Of a DNA stretch of 64,000 nt, positions 55,116-63,483 are shown piece by piece. Below the pieces are notes generated by a model, which ran no database searches, was not told where the DNA came from, and saw only the letters and a program-made list of their open reading frames with translations. The stretch comes from Prochlorococcus sp. AG-418-D13. Its GTDB lineage: Bacteria > Cyanobacteriota > Cyanobacteriia > PCC-6307 > Cyanobiaceae. Made by a program: the position numbers and the translations under genes. The number at the start of each line of letters is the position of its first letter. Positions within the stretch are counted from its first letter, which is position 1. The stretch is taken from NCBI GenBank assembly GCA_003214315.1, contig QCLU01000005.1, forward strand, positions 95,241-159,240. The letters are read 5' to 3'.

Positions 55116-56456
55116 TTAAGAACCTAGTGTTGATAAAATGAAATCCTTAATGTGATGTGTGCGAATCTTACCATTTTTATTCAACATATTTGACTTTGGA
55201 TTAGATAATTTAGGTCCATATCTTAATAAAAAGCCTTCAGGCATATGATAAGCAGCTGAGCTAGTTTTCTCATCAATATTTTTCTTAACGATCCCTTTAG
55301 GTATAATACTTGAGCCATTTAAAATTATTTCTTTTTTTTGATTATCTATACCAAATGCGACAGTTTTTTCAGTACTTTTTCTTAAATATAAATTTTTATT
55401 TGATTTAATAAATTCACAGAATTCATTAATAATTTCTTTCTTTGCTGAAAAAGAATATAAAGGTATCATCTGTGGTAAAGCCGTTACTTTTACTTGCTTT
55501 CCTAAGCATGAAGAAACATAATCACTCATATTAGAAATATCCCAAAAATAGTCTTGAGGCACATAGTTTTGTACACTCTCTTGCCCCATACCTGAAGCAA
55601 TCCAAAGTTGAGTATTATCGGAACTATCGACAATGGATTTAAGAATATTGATATAGTCTTTAGCAGTTTTCATTGAAAAAGGGATTTCATCTTTGTACTT
55701 TTTTATCCAAGAATCTGAAGAAACTTGATTAACATAATCTTCAGGGAACGTTGCCTCCCAGAATCTATGCATACTTGAAGCTACATGATTTGTAAATAAA
55801 ACTGATAAATCTGGTGACTCCTTCTTTACCAAAGATACAAAAATATCAAAAATCAAATCAGATTGAATTGTTCTTCTTCTTACTTTTGTATGCGGCAGTA
55901 TTCTCTCTTTGATAAGTTGTTTTATTATTTCCCTTAGGGCTCTTAATCTCTTGGTATTTTGAAAATAACTGAAAAATGATTTTATCAAATTTACTTTTTT
56001 GGGAAGAGAAGTAGAAACAACTCTTGAAGAACCTCGAGACATCGCAAGATTAAATTTTTGGAAAGATTCAAGAGACTTAGGAATGCAAAAACTATTAATT
56101 GAAAATGCTTCAGGCAAGAGAAATTTATAAGAACTATCTTTTTTTTCTGCCAAAATTCCAGAATGCATAGTATTTGCTAATCCAACAGAAAAACCTCTAT
56201 CAATACAAGTTTGAAAAAGTGTTGGATACGTTAAATCTATTTCATCAACATTTTGATTGATATCATTTATTCCGTGAAATTGATTTGATACACCTCTATG
56301 AATTGTTGCCCAAGTAATCCAAGGGGATAAATGTCCAACATCTTCAGAAATGGTTAAATCATATTTACTTGAGTAGCTACCACTTATTTGAGTTCCAACA
56401 AATTTTTGCATGACCTTATCAGGTACTTCATTTAATTCTAAAAAAATAATCTTCAT
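55116..56456 (-). CDS. Alkaline-phosphatase-superfamily-like protein with degraded metal site
   Basis: A 446-residue protein. FLELNEVPDKV at the N-terminus and SPWITWATIHRGVSNQFHGI (a Thr in nucleophile position) resemble phosphodiesterase/phosphopentomutase-like alkaline phosphatase folds. So does SPDLSVLFTNHVASSMHRFW later on. The motif that should read S-D-H-G (second metal site) is instead IASGMGQES, and the first Asp is Glu, so ordinary two-metal hydrolysis looks doubtful. It might be a transferase relative or a binding protein. It is convergent with the acetyltransferase gene. Confidence 0.6.
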   Translation of the reverse strand: MKIIFLELNEVPDKVMQKFVGTQISGSYSSKYDLTISEDVGHLSPWITWATIHRGVSNQFHGINDINQNVDEIDLTYPTLFQTCIDRGFSVGLANTMHSGILAEKKDSSYKFLLPEAFSINSFCIPKSLESFQKFNLAMSRGSSRVVSTSLPKKVNLIKSFFSYFQNTKRLRALREIIKQLIKERILPHTKVRRRTIQSDLIFDIFVSLVKKESPDLSVLFTNHVASSMHRFWEATFPEDYVNQVSSDSWIKKYKDEIPFSMKTAKDYINILKSIVDSSDNTQLWIASGMGQESVQNYVPQDYFWDISNMSDYVSSCLGKQVKVTALPQMIPLYSFSAKKEIINEFCEFIKSNKNLYLRKSTEKTVAFGIDNQKKEIILNGSSIIPKGIVKKNIDEKTSSAAYHMPEGFLLRYGPKLSNPKSNMLNKNGKIRTHHIKDFILSTLGS

Positions 56457-56765
56457 AAAAATTTAAGAGATTAATGTTCAATGAACCTTAGCACTAATGT
56501 TATTTCTTTTCATGATAATTTGCGATTTTATAAAATTACAATATGTATTCAAATCTCTTTCAGATTTGTCAAATTTTAAACTCATATTATCCAATTAACC
56601 AATACTTTATAGATATTCATTCATAATATCATCTCCTATATCTTAGGATTTTTAATTATTATTTAAAAATTTTTTTTATTAACCAAATAGAATTAAATCA
56701 ATATTTTTAAATTATTGTTAAAAATAAAGTGGTAAAATTTCATTATGCCCTAGCAAGATGTTTCG
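56457..56765. other. Divergent intergenic region
   Basis: About 310 bases between divergent genes, with no open frame worth calling. It should contain two promoters. I can pick out no site above the AT-rich background. Confidence 0.4.
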
Positions 56766-57602
56766 ATGTATAAAATTTTTATAAGTAATATTTTACAAAA
56801 ATTAAAGCTTTTAACTTTTGCTAAGAATATTTATAAGTTATTAAAAAAAACACATCCAATCCAAAATACAAAAGTTGACAATAGTTTTAACATTATTTAC
56901 TTAGGAACTGAATATGGAGGTTGGAACTTTGTTGCAGATGATTATTTAAATGGTTCTACTATTATTAGTGCTGGATTAGGAGAAGATGCATCCTTTGATA
57001 TTGAATTTGCTTCAAAATATAATTCAAAAGTCATTATCGTTGATCCAACCCCAAGAGCGATTATTCATTACAATAAAATTATAAATTCCATTGGGAATGC
57101 CTCAAATACAAACTATTTACAAAAAGGTGAACAACCAATAAGTGCATATGATTTATCAAAAATTACAAAAAACAATCTACTTCTTGTAGATAAGGCTTTA
57201 TGGAATAAAGATGAGAAGTTAAAATTTTATGAGCCATGTGATCCAGAACACGTTTCACATTCAATAGTTAATTACCAAGATCACTTTAAAGAAGGTGAAT
57301 CATTTATTGAAGTTAATGCTATTACTATTGAAAGCTTACTTAATGAATTAAAATTAGATAAAGAAGAAATATCACTTATTAAATTAGATATCGAAGGCGC
57401 AGAAATTGAATTTTTAGTCGATTGTTTAAACAAAGGGTTTAAACCCAGACAAATCCTTGTTGAATTTGATGAATTAACTGTCCCCTCAAAAGTAGGTTTT
57501 AATAGAGTGACAAAAATAAATGAATTGTTAATTGAAAATAATTATAAATTAATTAAAACCAATGGTTATGCTGATTTCCTTTATTATAGGATTACAGCCT
57601 GA
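56766..57602 (+). CDS. FkbM-family methyltransferase
   Basis: A 278-residue SAM-dependent methyltransferase of the FkbM family, which O-methylates sugars among other substrates. Motif I is degenerate (STIISAGLGEDASFDIEFA), with KVIIVDPTPRAIIHY as the acidic-loop strand. The family hallmark SLIKLDIEGAEIEFLVDCL and the closing ILVEFDELTV are clear. The N-terminal 30 residues are hydrophobic/basic (KIFISNILQKLKLL) but do not form a convincing signal peptide. It probably caps or decorates the polysaccharide. Confidence 0.85.
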   Translation: MYKIFISNILQKLKLLTFAKNIYKLLKKTHPIQNTKVDNSFNIIYLGTEYGGWNFVADDYLNGSTIISAGLGEDASFDIEFASKYNSKVIIVDPTPRAIIHYNKIINSIGNASNTNYLQKGEQPISAYDLSKITKNNLLLVDKALWNKDEKLKFYEPCDPEHVSHSIVNYQDHFKEGESFIEVNAITIESLLNELKLDKEEISLIKLDIEGAEIEFLVDCLNKGFKPRQILVEFDELTVPSKVGFNRVTKINELLIENNYKLIKTNGYADFLYYRITA

Positions 57603-57686
57603 AATGATTTAGACAATTCGTTTTCTTAAATATTTATTAATCATAATTTTAAATTTATTAAGTATGCATATTAATTAAGTGAAACT

Positions 57687-57788
57687 ATGAAATTTACTAA
57701 TTCTCCTTTTGCGATCCTTGACAAGAATATGGAATCATTAGGTTTTCAAAAAAGAAATCTTATATATGAGGACAATTGGAGAGGGTAA
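57687..57788 (+). CDS. Possible 33-residue small ORF
   Basis: ATG at 57687 to TAA at 57786-57788 encodes MKFTNSPFAILDKNMESLGF and ends QKRNLIYEDNWRG, a composition far less Lys/Ile-biased than chance frames here. GTGAAAC precedes the ATG, so the ribosome-binding site is weak. It could be a small peptide, or the surviving start of a decayed gene whose remainder would have lain in 57789-57957. It matches no family I recognise. Confidence 0.3.
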   Translation: MKFTNSPFAILDKNMESLGFQKRNLIYEDNWRG

Positions 57789-57969
57789 ATTGAAAATGAA
57801 ACAAAAGAAGATTTTAAATAAAGTACCTTTTACCTATTAAAGATAAATAATACAAAAAGAGTTAAATAGAGATTTTTTGAATATCATTGTTGAAATTCGA
57901 TCTATTTAAAAAAATATTCTTTGTTTCTATCTATTTATTAAATTAGAATACGTTTAGATAAAATTTAAA

Positions 57970-58737
57970 ATTACGTATTTACTCAGCAAATTATTACCAT
58001 TAATTTTTTCACCATTAGGGATAGTTTTAATACTTTTATTGGTTTTTGTTGTTAGAAAAAAAACAAAATTTGTTTATTCAGCAATTATTTTCTTAACTGT
58101 TTTAAGCAATGGATTTTTTTCTGGTACTTTGTGGAGATTATTGGAATATCCATGGAAAAGATTAGATTATTCTTTAGTTCAACCTTCAGATGGGATTGTT
58201 GTCTTAAGTGGTGGGGGGGTTCGTTTACCTTCTTCAAATACAAAAATAATTGAATGGGACGATCCAGATAGGTTTCTTGCTGGAATAGATCTTTATAAGG
58301 CGAATAAATCAGACAGATTGATATTCACTGGAGGAATAAATCCTTTGGCTTCAGGTTTACCTCCAGAAGGTGATATTTACATTAAAGAATCTATTCTAAG
58401 GGGTATTCCTAAAGAAGACTTACTTACCACATATCCTGTATCTAATACTCTTCAGGAAGCTAAAGCAATTAAAAAATTACTTAATGATGAAGTAACTTCA
58501 AGCCAAAAAAAGATCATCCTAGTAACTAGTGCCTTTCATATGAATAGGGCAAAAAAAGTTTTTGAAAGAGAAGGGATAATTGTCCAGCCATATCCGGTAG
58601 ATTTTAAGGGTAATAAGACTTTTCTTTCTTCATTACGTAATCCCTTAATGTGGATCCCTAGTTCCTCGTATTTAAATAAAAGTACTAAAGCGATTCGCGA
58701 AATTATTGGGAGGATTATTTATAGAACCTGGGAATAG
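57970..58737 (+). CDS. YdcF/SanA-like DUF218 membrane-anchored protein, non-standard start
   Basis: DUF218 protein with an N-terminal membrane anchor and an extracytoplasmic domain. Characteristic segments are PSDGIVVLSGGGVRL, DRFLAGIDLYK, LIFTGGINPLASGLPPEG, TLQEAKAIKKLL and LVTSAFHMNRAKKVF. The first transmembrane segment (YLLSKLLPLIFSPLGIVLIL) is encoded upstream of the first conventional start (TTG, 58039), and the frame is open from 57958 (ATA) and 57970 (ATT). No ATG, GTG or TTG lies in that interval, so an ATT or ATA start is likely. Members are tied to envelope integrity and polysaccharide handling. The exact activity is unknown. Confidence 0.75.
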   Translation: MTYLLSKLLPLIFSPLGIVLILLLVFVVRKKTKFVYSAIIFLTVLSNGFFSGTLWRLLEYPWKRLDYSLVQPSDGIVVLSGGGVRLPSSNTKIIEWDDPDRFLAGIDLYKANKSDRLIFTGGINPLASGLPPEGDIYIKESILRGIPKEDLLTTYPVSNTLQEAKAIKKLLNDEVTSSQKKIILVTSAFHMNRAKKVFEREGIIVQPYPVDFKGNKTFLSSLRNPLMWIPSSSYLNKSTKAIREIIGRIIYRTWE

Positions 58738-59102
58738 TGACTGTAATAAAAACATCCTTTTAACTATTAATTGTATATCTATGAAATCTTTGTATTCCTT
58801 TGGGCAATAATTAGATTCATATTAATCCCTGTTATGTTAACTGATAAGTTCTAACCTCACTTATTTATTTAACCTATTTTCTAAATTCGTCATATGGTTC
58901 ATTTGAAGCACTAGTTAGTGGGTTAGAATCCTTTAGGCCCAGCATTCAAAATTCATTTCATAAGCAGGTTTCCCAGTCTGTCTTTTTTATTAGTCAAATC
59001 ATGACAACCTTCATCGTGGTCTAGAAGTTTTCAGGAAATTTTTTTATTAAACCTTTTTTTTTAAAAGTAAGTAATTCTTCAGTTCAAAAAAGATTTCTGA
59101 GA
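58738..59102. other. Intergenic region with a less AT-rich core
   Basis: About 365 bases between convergent genes. The segment around 58895-58970 is noticeably richer in G/C than its surroundings (GCACTAGTTAGTGGGTTAG and GGTTTCCCAGTC within it) but contains no sustained reading frame. Within it GCACTAGTTAGTG forms a short imperfect palindrome. It might hold a small RNA or a transcription terminator zone. I cannot assign it to a known family. Confidence 0.3.
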
Positions 59103-60857
59103 TTACTCAATTAATTTGTCTTTAATATCTTCTTCTCTTGTTTTATTTGCAATAATTTTTTTTAGTTTTTCGTTTAATTCTTTGAGAGGAACTTTAGTGA
59201 TTTTTAAATTACTTTTTTCATCCATACTTACTAAACAATTAAAATTATTGGAGATTTCAAGTTTTGGAAAATCACTTCTTTGATGTGCTCCTCTACTCTC
59301 ATTTCTTTCAAGTGCTGAAAGGATTGTCGCTTTTGCACTTAATAAAGAAGATTGCAAATCAAAAATCAAATAAAGATCTTCGCAATTATGCTTATCGATT
59401 CTTACGTCAATATAATTTAGTTTATTTTTTATGGTTTCAATTCTTGACAATCCTTCTAAAAGTGACTTTTGATTTTTAATGACTCCACAATAGGTCCACA
59501 TTATTATCCTCAATTCATGCTGCAGAGGCCTTACTAGTTCATCTCCCTTTTTAATAAATTTATCAATATTTTCATGCGCAAGAGCAATGATCTTATTTGA
59601 TCTTAACTGCTTATCTATTTTTTTTGAAAATTTTGAAGATGCAATGCCAGCACGTTTACCAAAAATAATTATTTCTGCCAAAGAATTTCCACCTAATCGA
59701 TTAGCGCCATGAAGGCCTCCTGCGACCTCCCCTGCCGCAAAAAGACCCTCAACTGAGGTAGATAAAGTCTCAGGATCAACTAAGATTCCGCCCATAGAAT
59801 AGTGTGCAGTAGGAGCAACCTCCATTGGAGATTTTGATATATCAAGCATTTGAGATTCAAGAAATTGTCTATATATACTTGGTAGTTTATCAACTATGAA
59901 ATCTTTGCTTTTATGGCTTATATCAAGAAAAACACCTCCATTTTTTGTTCCTCGACCTTCAACAATTTCTGTATAATTAGCAATAGCTACTTTATCTCTC
60001 GTTGATAATTCCATTCTTTTCGGATCATAATTTTTCATAAATCTTTCCCCTTTATTATTAATTAACTTCCCACCTTCACCTCTAACTGCTTCGGTAACCA
60101 AAGTACCTTCAATTTCTTCAGGCAAGACCATACCAGATGGGTGGAATTGTACCATTTCCATATCTATTAATTTACATCCAGCTTTAAGACCCAAATAATA
60201 TCCGTCCCCTGTATTCTCATTTTTTCTGGATGAGCTTTTTTTCCATAATCTTGTATGTCCTCCTGTGCATAAAATAACTGCATCAGCAAAGTGAACCGTT
60301 CTCTCGGACGAGGTCATATTAAAGGACATTGCTCCAAAGCAAGTATTTTCTCTAATAAGAAGTTCAGTGACGTATTGGTTGTCATAAATAGGAATCTTTA
60401 ATTCTTCTGATTTTTTTAAAAGAGTTTTTAAAATCGATAAACCAGTAAAGTCACCTGAATAACAAGTTCTGCGATATTTATGTGCTCCAAAAAATCTTTG
60501 ATCAAGTTCACCATTTTTTAATTTCGCAAAATTGGCCCCCCATTTGTCTATTTCTTTTACTAATGCTGGCGATTCTTTAGCCATAATTTCAACTTTTAAA
60601 GGATCGCCAATACCATAACCTTCTAAGTAAGTGTCAATAAAATGTTGTTCCCAAGTATCTTCTTTATCTAAATTACCTAAAGCAGCATTAATGCCACCTG
60701 CTGCTAAAACGGTATGAGCATCAGTCTTCGGTCTTTTCCCAAGAATACATACATTAAGACCAGATTTCTTGATCTCAATAGCAGATCTTAAACCAGCCCC
60801 TCCACAACCAATTACGAGAACATTTGTAATTTGAGTGAGATGATCTATTACAGACAA
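59103..60857 (-). CDS. sdhA: Succinate dehydrogenase/fumarate reductase flavoprotein subunit
   Basis: FAD-binding subunit of 584 residues. NVLVIGCGGAGLRSAIEIKK is the dinucleotide motif. HTVLAAGGINAALGN matches the His that carries covalent FAD in the family (TVLAAGG). The active-site segments FHPSGM and VTEAVRGEGGKLIN are intact, as are AHYSMGGI, FAAGEVAGGLHGANRLGGNS and SRGAHQRSDFP at the C-terminus. The start is a TTG preceded by TTGGAAATAAT. The family also contains L-aspartate oxidase, but the full-length C-terminal domain favours SdhA/FrdA. No SdhB is adjacent in the window. Confidence 0.87.
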   Translation of the reverse strand: MSVIDHLTQITNVLVIGCGGAGLRSAIEIKKSGLNVCILGKRPKTDAHTVLAAGGINAALGNLDKEDTWEQHFIDTYLEGYGIGDPLKVEIMAKESPALVKEIDKWGANFAKLKNGELDQRFFGAHKYRRTCYSGDFTGLSILKTLLKKSEELKIPIYDNQYVTELLIRENTCFGAMSFNMTSSERTVHFADAVILCTGGHTRLWKKSSSRKNENTGDGYYLGLKAGCKLIDMEMVQFHPSGMVLPEEIEGTLVTEAVRGEGGKLINNKGERFMKNYDPKRMELSTRDKVAIANYTEIVEGRGTKNGGVFLDISHKSKDFIVDKLPSIYRQFLESQMLDISKSPMEVAPTAHYSMGGILVDPETLSTSVEGLFAAGEVAGGLHGANRLGGNSLAEIIIFGKRAGIASSKFSKKIDKQLRSNKIIALAHENIDKFIKKGDELVRPLQHELRIIMWTYCGVIKNQKSLLEGLSRIETIKNKLNYIDVRIDKHNCEDLYLIFDLQSSLLSAKATILSALERNESRGAHQRSDFPKLEISNNFNCLVSMDEKSNLKITKVPLKELNEKLKKIIANKTREEDIKDKLIE

Positions 60858-61256
60858 ATTATTTCCAAGTTAATCATATTTTTTTAAGTTTAACTCTTTT
60901 CACTACAGTAATAAATAGTTATTGTAAAGTTTTAAGAAAGGCTAAATATTGATGCAATTTATAAAGTTTTGTCATAAAAAATGCGCAATACCACAAAAAT
61001 ATTTGTTTAGTTTAGGATCACAAGTTACAAAAATAAAAACGAACTAATAAAGATTTTAAGGGCTTTAATAAGATTTATAGAATAATGGGAAACTAACATG
61101 TATTTATAAAAAGCAATGTAATTTTATTTAGAAAATCTATAAAAAATTTTTCGATATGATTTTTTACAAACTGTTAATGAATTAATTTCAGTTGAACGAG
61201 GATTTACCAAATTTTATAGAGTTAAATAATTTAAAAGTTATTTAGATCATAAATAA
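60858..61256. other. Divergent intergenic region
   Basis: About 400 bases between divergent genes. A 31-codon frame at 60952-61047 (MQFIKFCHKKCAIPQKYLFS then ten residues) has a purine-rich AAGAAAGG upstream, but it is too short and lysine-biased to call. No RNA motif or clear terminator is seen. Confidence 0.35.
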
Positions 61257-62150
61257 ATGATTAATTTAATAAAAATTTATAAAAAAATTTTAAAAAGTCC
61301 TATATTAATTTTTAAATCGTTAAAGGGATTTTTATCTTTTTCTGTGAGATTTTCATTAATTATAAGTGTAATTAGGTTTTACGACAGAAAGCTAAAACTT
61401 CAAGGTGAAATAGCAAAAAATAATGGATATGCAAAATTAAATTTGTCTTCAACATCTACAAAACATCTAAATAAATTATTTAATGAAAGTTTTTATAAGA
61501 AAAAAAAACTCTATCTAGAGCCTAGTTCACTTATTACTTTTAAAGAGATTTTTGATAAATTAAATCCAATGATTATCAACTATATAGGGAAAAATGCGAA
61601 ATTGGATAATATAATGTTTAATTTGACGACAAAAGAACATGCTAATTCAAAGGCTTCTTCTAATTGGCACACTGATAATGTAGGAGCACGACTAAAAGTA
61701 TTTATTTGTTTTAAAGGTGATGGATCTCAACCTACATATATAATTCCATCAAAAACTAAGTATCCAAAAATGTTTTATTTCCTGAAGTCATATCTAATGG
61801 AAGTTTTTAGATGGCTAGGGAAATCAAATAAAATAAAAATTAAGAATGAAATTTCTTTAATTCACAAAACTGGAACAATTAATGTGTTAGACACAAATTT
61901 ATTACATAGAGGTTGTTATGAGAATGCTACAAAAGATAGATATGAGCTTAAACTTGAGTTCTCAGACCCTGCGAAGCATTTCTTTGCAAGAAGAGTTTTA
62001 TTAAGCCCAATTGGTACAGAGAAAATGTATTCATTTTTTTTTCATAAAGATTTCTTAAAGCTAAATTCATTTTCTTCTCTTCTTGATCAGAAAAGAACCT
62101 ATAAAAAACTTAAAGATCATTACTTATATAACGATTTTGATATTTTATAA
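61257..62150 (+). CDS. 2OG-Fe(II)/phytanoyl-CoA dioxygenase-like protein
   Basis: A 297-residue protein whose jelly-roll core shows SSNWHTDNVGARLKVFI (His138-X-Asp140). It also has the second iron His217 in VLDTNLLHRGCYENA and Arg228 in KDRYELKLEF, the usual 2-oxoglutarate anchor. The complete facial triad suggests an active non-heme iron hydroxylase. The N-terminus is basic and partly hydrophobic. In an envelope-polysaccharide neighbourhood it may hydroxylate a lipid or sugar, but the substrate is unknown. Normal ATG start. Confidence 0.7.
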   Translation: MINLIKIYKKILKSPILIFKSLKGFLSFSVRFSLIISVIRFYDRKLKLQGEIAKNNGYAKLNLSSTSTKHLNKLFNESFYKKKKLYLEPSSLITFKEIFDKLNPMIINYIGKNAKLDNIMFNLTTKEHANSKASSNWHTDNVGARLKVFICFKGDGSQPTYIIPSKTKYPKMFYFLKSYLMEVFRWLGKSNKIKIKNEISLIHKTGTINVLDTNLLHRGCYENATKDRYELKLEFSDPAKHFFARRVLLSPIGTEKMYSFFFHKDFLKLNSFSSLLDQKRTYKKLKDHYLYNDFDIL

Positions 62151-62655
62151 TTTATTTTCTTATGATTAATCAGGTTACGTAAGAATAATTAATGAATATG
62201 ATTTTTATATAGAAAAAATAAATGAGAAAGTTATTTAAATTAATTTTTTGAATTTGCGAGCATGATAGTTGGTCTAAATAAAGAATTTCTAATTAAAGTT
62301 TGAATTTCTGAATAAAGCATTCCTTGAATTAAATTTTATTTAATTAGTTTTTGCAAGTTTAAAACAATAACTTTATTAAATATATTAAAGTGATTTTTTC
62401 TTAAAAAAACAAGCCTAAGATATATAATATTTCCTCTTATTATATGAAGCAGATTAATTAAACATTACATGCATAATTAAAAGTTATTTCAATTCTTACA
62501 AAGTTTTGATGAGTCTGAATTTTTATAAATTTGCATTAACTATATTGCTATATTTATATAGGAATATCAATTTTTTTAAATATTTTCCTATATCAATTTA
62601 ATAATAAGATTTATAAATATCGCATAAATTAATTAGTATTCACAAAAATAAAAGT
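62151..62655. other. AT-rich non-coding stretch before the tRNA fragment
   Basis: About 500 bases of almost pure A/T sequence with no reading frame longer than a few codons of normal composition. It lies on the chromosomal side of the tRNA fragment at 62656. I see no terminator-like hairpin or RNA motif. Confidence 0.45.
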
Positions 62656-62700
62656 GGAGCCAAGCGGATTCGAACCGCTGACCCCCTGCATGCCATGCAG
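62656..62700 (-). other. 3' half of tRNA-Ala(GGC), probable integration (att) site
   Basis: Read on the minus strand this is CTGCATGGCATGCAGGGGG, followed by a perfect T-arm (AGCGG TTCGAAT CCGCT) and the acceptor strand TGGCTCC plus discriminator A. The loop is ATGGCAT, giving anticodon GGC, and U70 in the acceptor strand fits the alanine G3-U70 identity pair. To the right, where the 5' half (D-arm, acceptor) should be, the sequence is unrelated. A lone 3' half with this polarity is what tyrosine recombinases leave when an element integrates at a tRNA. The element would lie to the right and the original flank to the left. Confidence 0.75.
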
Positions 62701-62761
62701 TAGCCAAAAGGCTTGCAAATACTGGGAATTACAGGGTTTATGACAGTTTTTTAATAAAGCC

Positions 62762-62781
62762 AAGTGCAGAAATAAGTGCAG
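62762..62781. repeat. Short direct repeat AAGTGCAG x2
   Basis: AAGTGCAG occurs at 62762-62769 and again at 62774-62781, 12 bases apart and about 60 bases from the tRNA fragment. This is the location and form of integrase arm-type binding sites, but two copies of eight bases are only suggestive. Confidence 0.4.
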
Positions 62782-62960
62782 TTTTGTCTAAGCGAAAATA
62801 AGTAAGAAGATCAATAAGAATATCTGGCTTTTACCTACTTTATTAACAATATTTTGAAACAAAAATAGGAAAAAATATTACGCTTAATTATCAGATAATA
62901 TCAGTAAAAACAATGGTTCTTTTGTAATCAAATCGTAGAAATTGAGTATATATTGAAGTT

Positions 62961-63293
62961 ATGTCAAAGAGAGCAACTAAACAAGAAACTGAATTAAGGG
63001 TTGCTCATGCTGCTGAATTAGTTGCTGAAGGACAAGCCTATTCATCTATTACTTCCCTTGTTGCCGCGAAATATGGAATCTCAAGAAGAAGAGCCAGGCA
63101 GATCACTTCTAATGCTTATCTTTTGCTGAAAGATGATATTGAGGAAGGGGACTTAAATCGCCCTGAAATGACAGCTAAATTATTATGTACTTTAGAAACT
63201 GCAATGCATAGAGCAATGCAAGAAAAACAATATTCTGCAGTTGCTAGCAATGCAAAAGTTCTTATGAAATTAGTTGGTTTGGAAACAAAATAA
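62961..63293 (+). CDS. Small helix-turn-helix protein
   Basis: A 110-residue basic protein. Residues of about 28-50 (YSSITSLVAAKYGISRRRAR) have the spacing of a helix-turn-helix, with the recognition helix ISRRRARQITSNAY; the C-terminal half is predicted helical. It could be a regulator or a phage-type DNA-packaging (small-terminase-like) protein. It begins with an ATG about six bases after TTGAAG and lies inside the presumed integrated element at the right edge. Confidence 0.62.
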   Translation: MSKRATKQETELRVAHAAELVAEGQAYSSITSLVAAKYGISRRRARQITSNAYLLLKDDIEEGDLNRPEMTAKLLCTLETAMHRAMQEKQYSAVASNAKVLMKLVGLETK

Positions 63294-63302
63294 AAAGTTA
63301 GA

Positions 63303-63458
63303 ATGGGTGCTTTGGGAGCACAAGGTCGCAGGTTAGACGCATATTTGATTGATTCATATAATCTTCTTAAATATTCAAAATATATATCGTATATAGTTCC
63401 ACCTAAATTTCCAGCAGAAGAATCCAATGACAGGAAGTTTATGCTTTCTGTGATATAG
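63303..63458 (+). CDS. Possible 51-residue protein downstream of the HTH gene
   Basis: ATG 63303 to TAG 63456-63458. The product begins MGALGAQGRRLDAYLIDSYN and has PPKFPAEESNDRKF near its end, a balanced composition unlike chance frames in this genome. It starts ten bases after the HTH gene's stop, so it would be co-transcribed. No family is recognised. It could also be a truncated remnant. Confidence 0.45.
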   Translation: MGALGAQGRRLDAYLIDSYNLLKYSKYISYIVPPKFPAEESNDRKFMLSVI

Positions 63459-63483
63459 CAAAGATCCTCTAATTTATTAGCCC

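Noticed and set aside
60952..61047. 31-codon frame with a purine-rich upstream site
   Set aside because: Too short and lysine-biased to separate from chance without conservation data.
62641..62760. Intact tRNA gene at this place
   Set aside because: The D-arm and 5' acceptor strand are absent; identity with tRNA-Ala stops in the anticodon stem.
63116..63427. 103-codon minus-strand frame over the HTH gene and 51-codon ORF
   Set aside because: The plus-strand frame has the HTH motif, ribosome-binding site and better composition; the minus frame has none.
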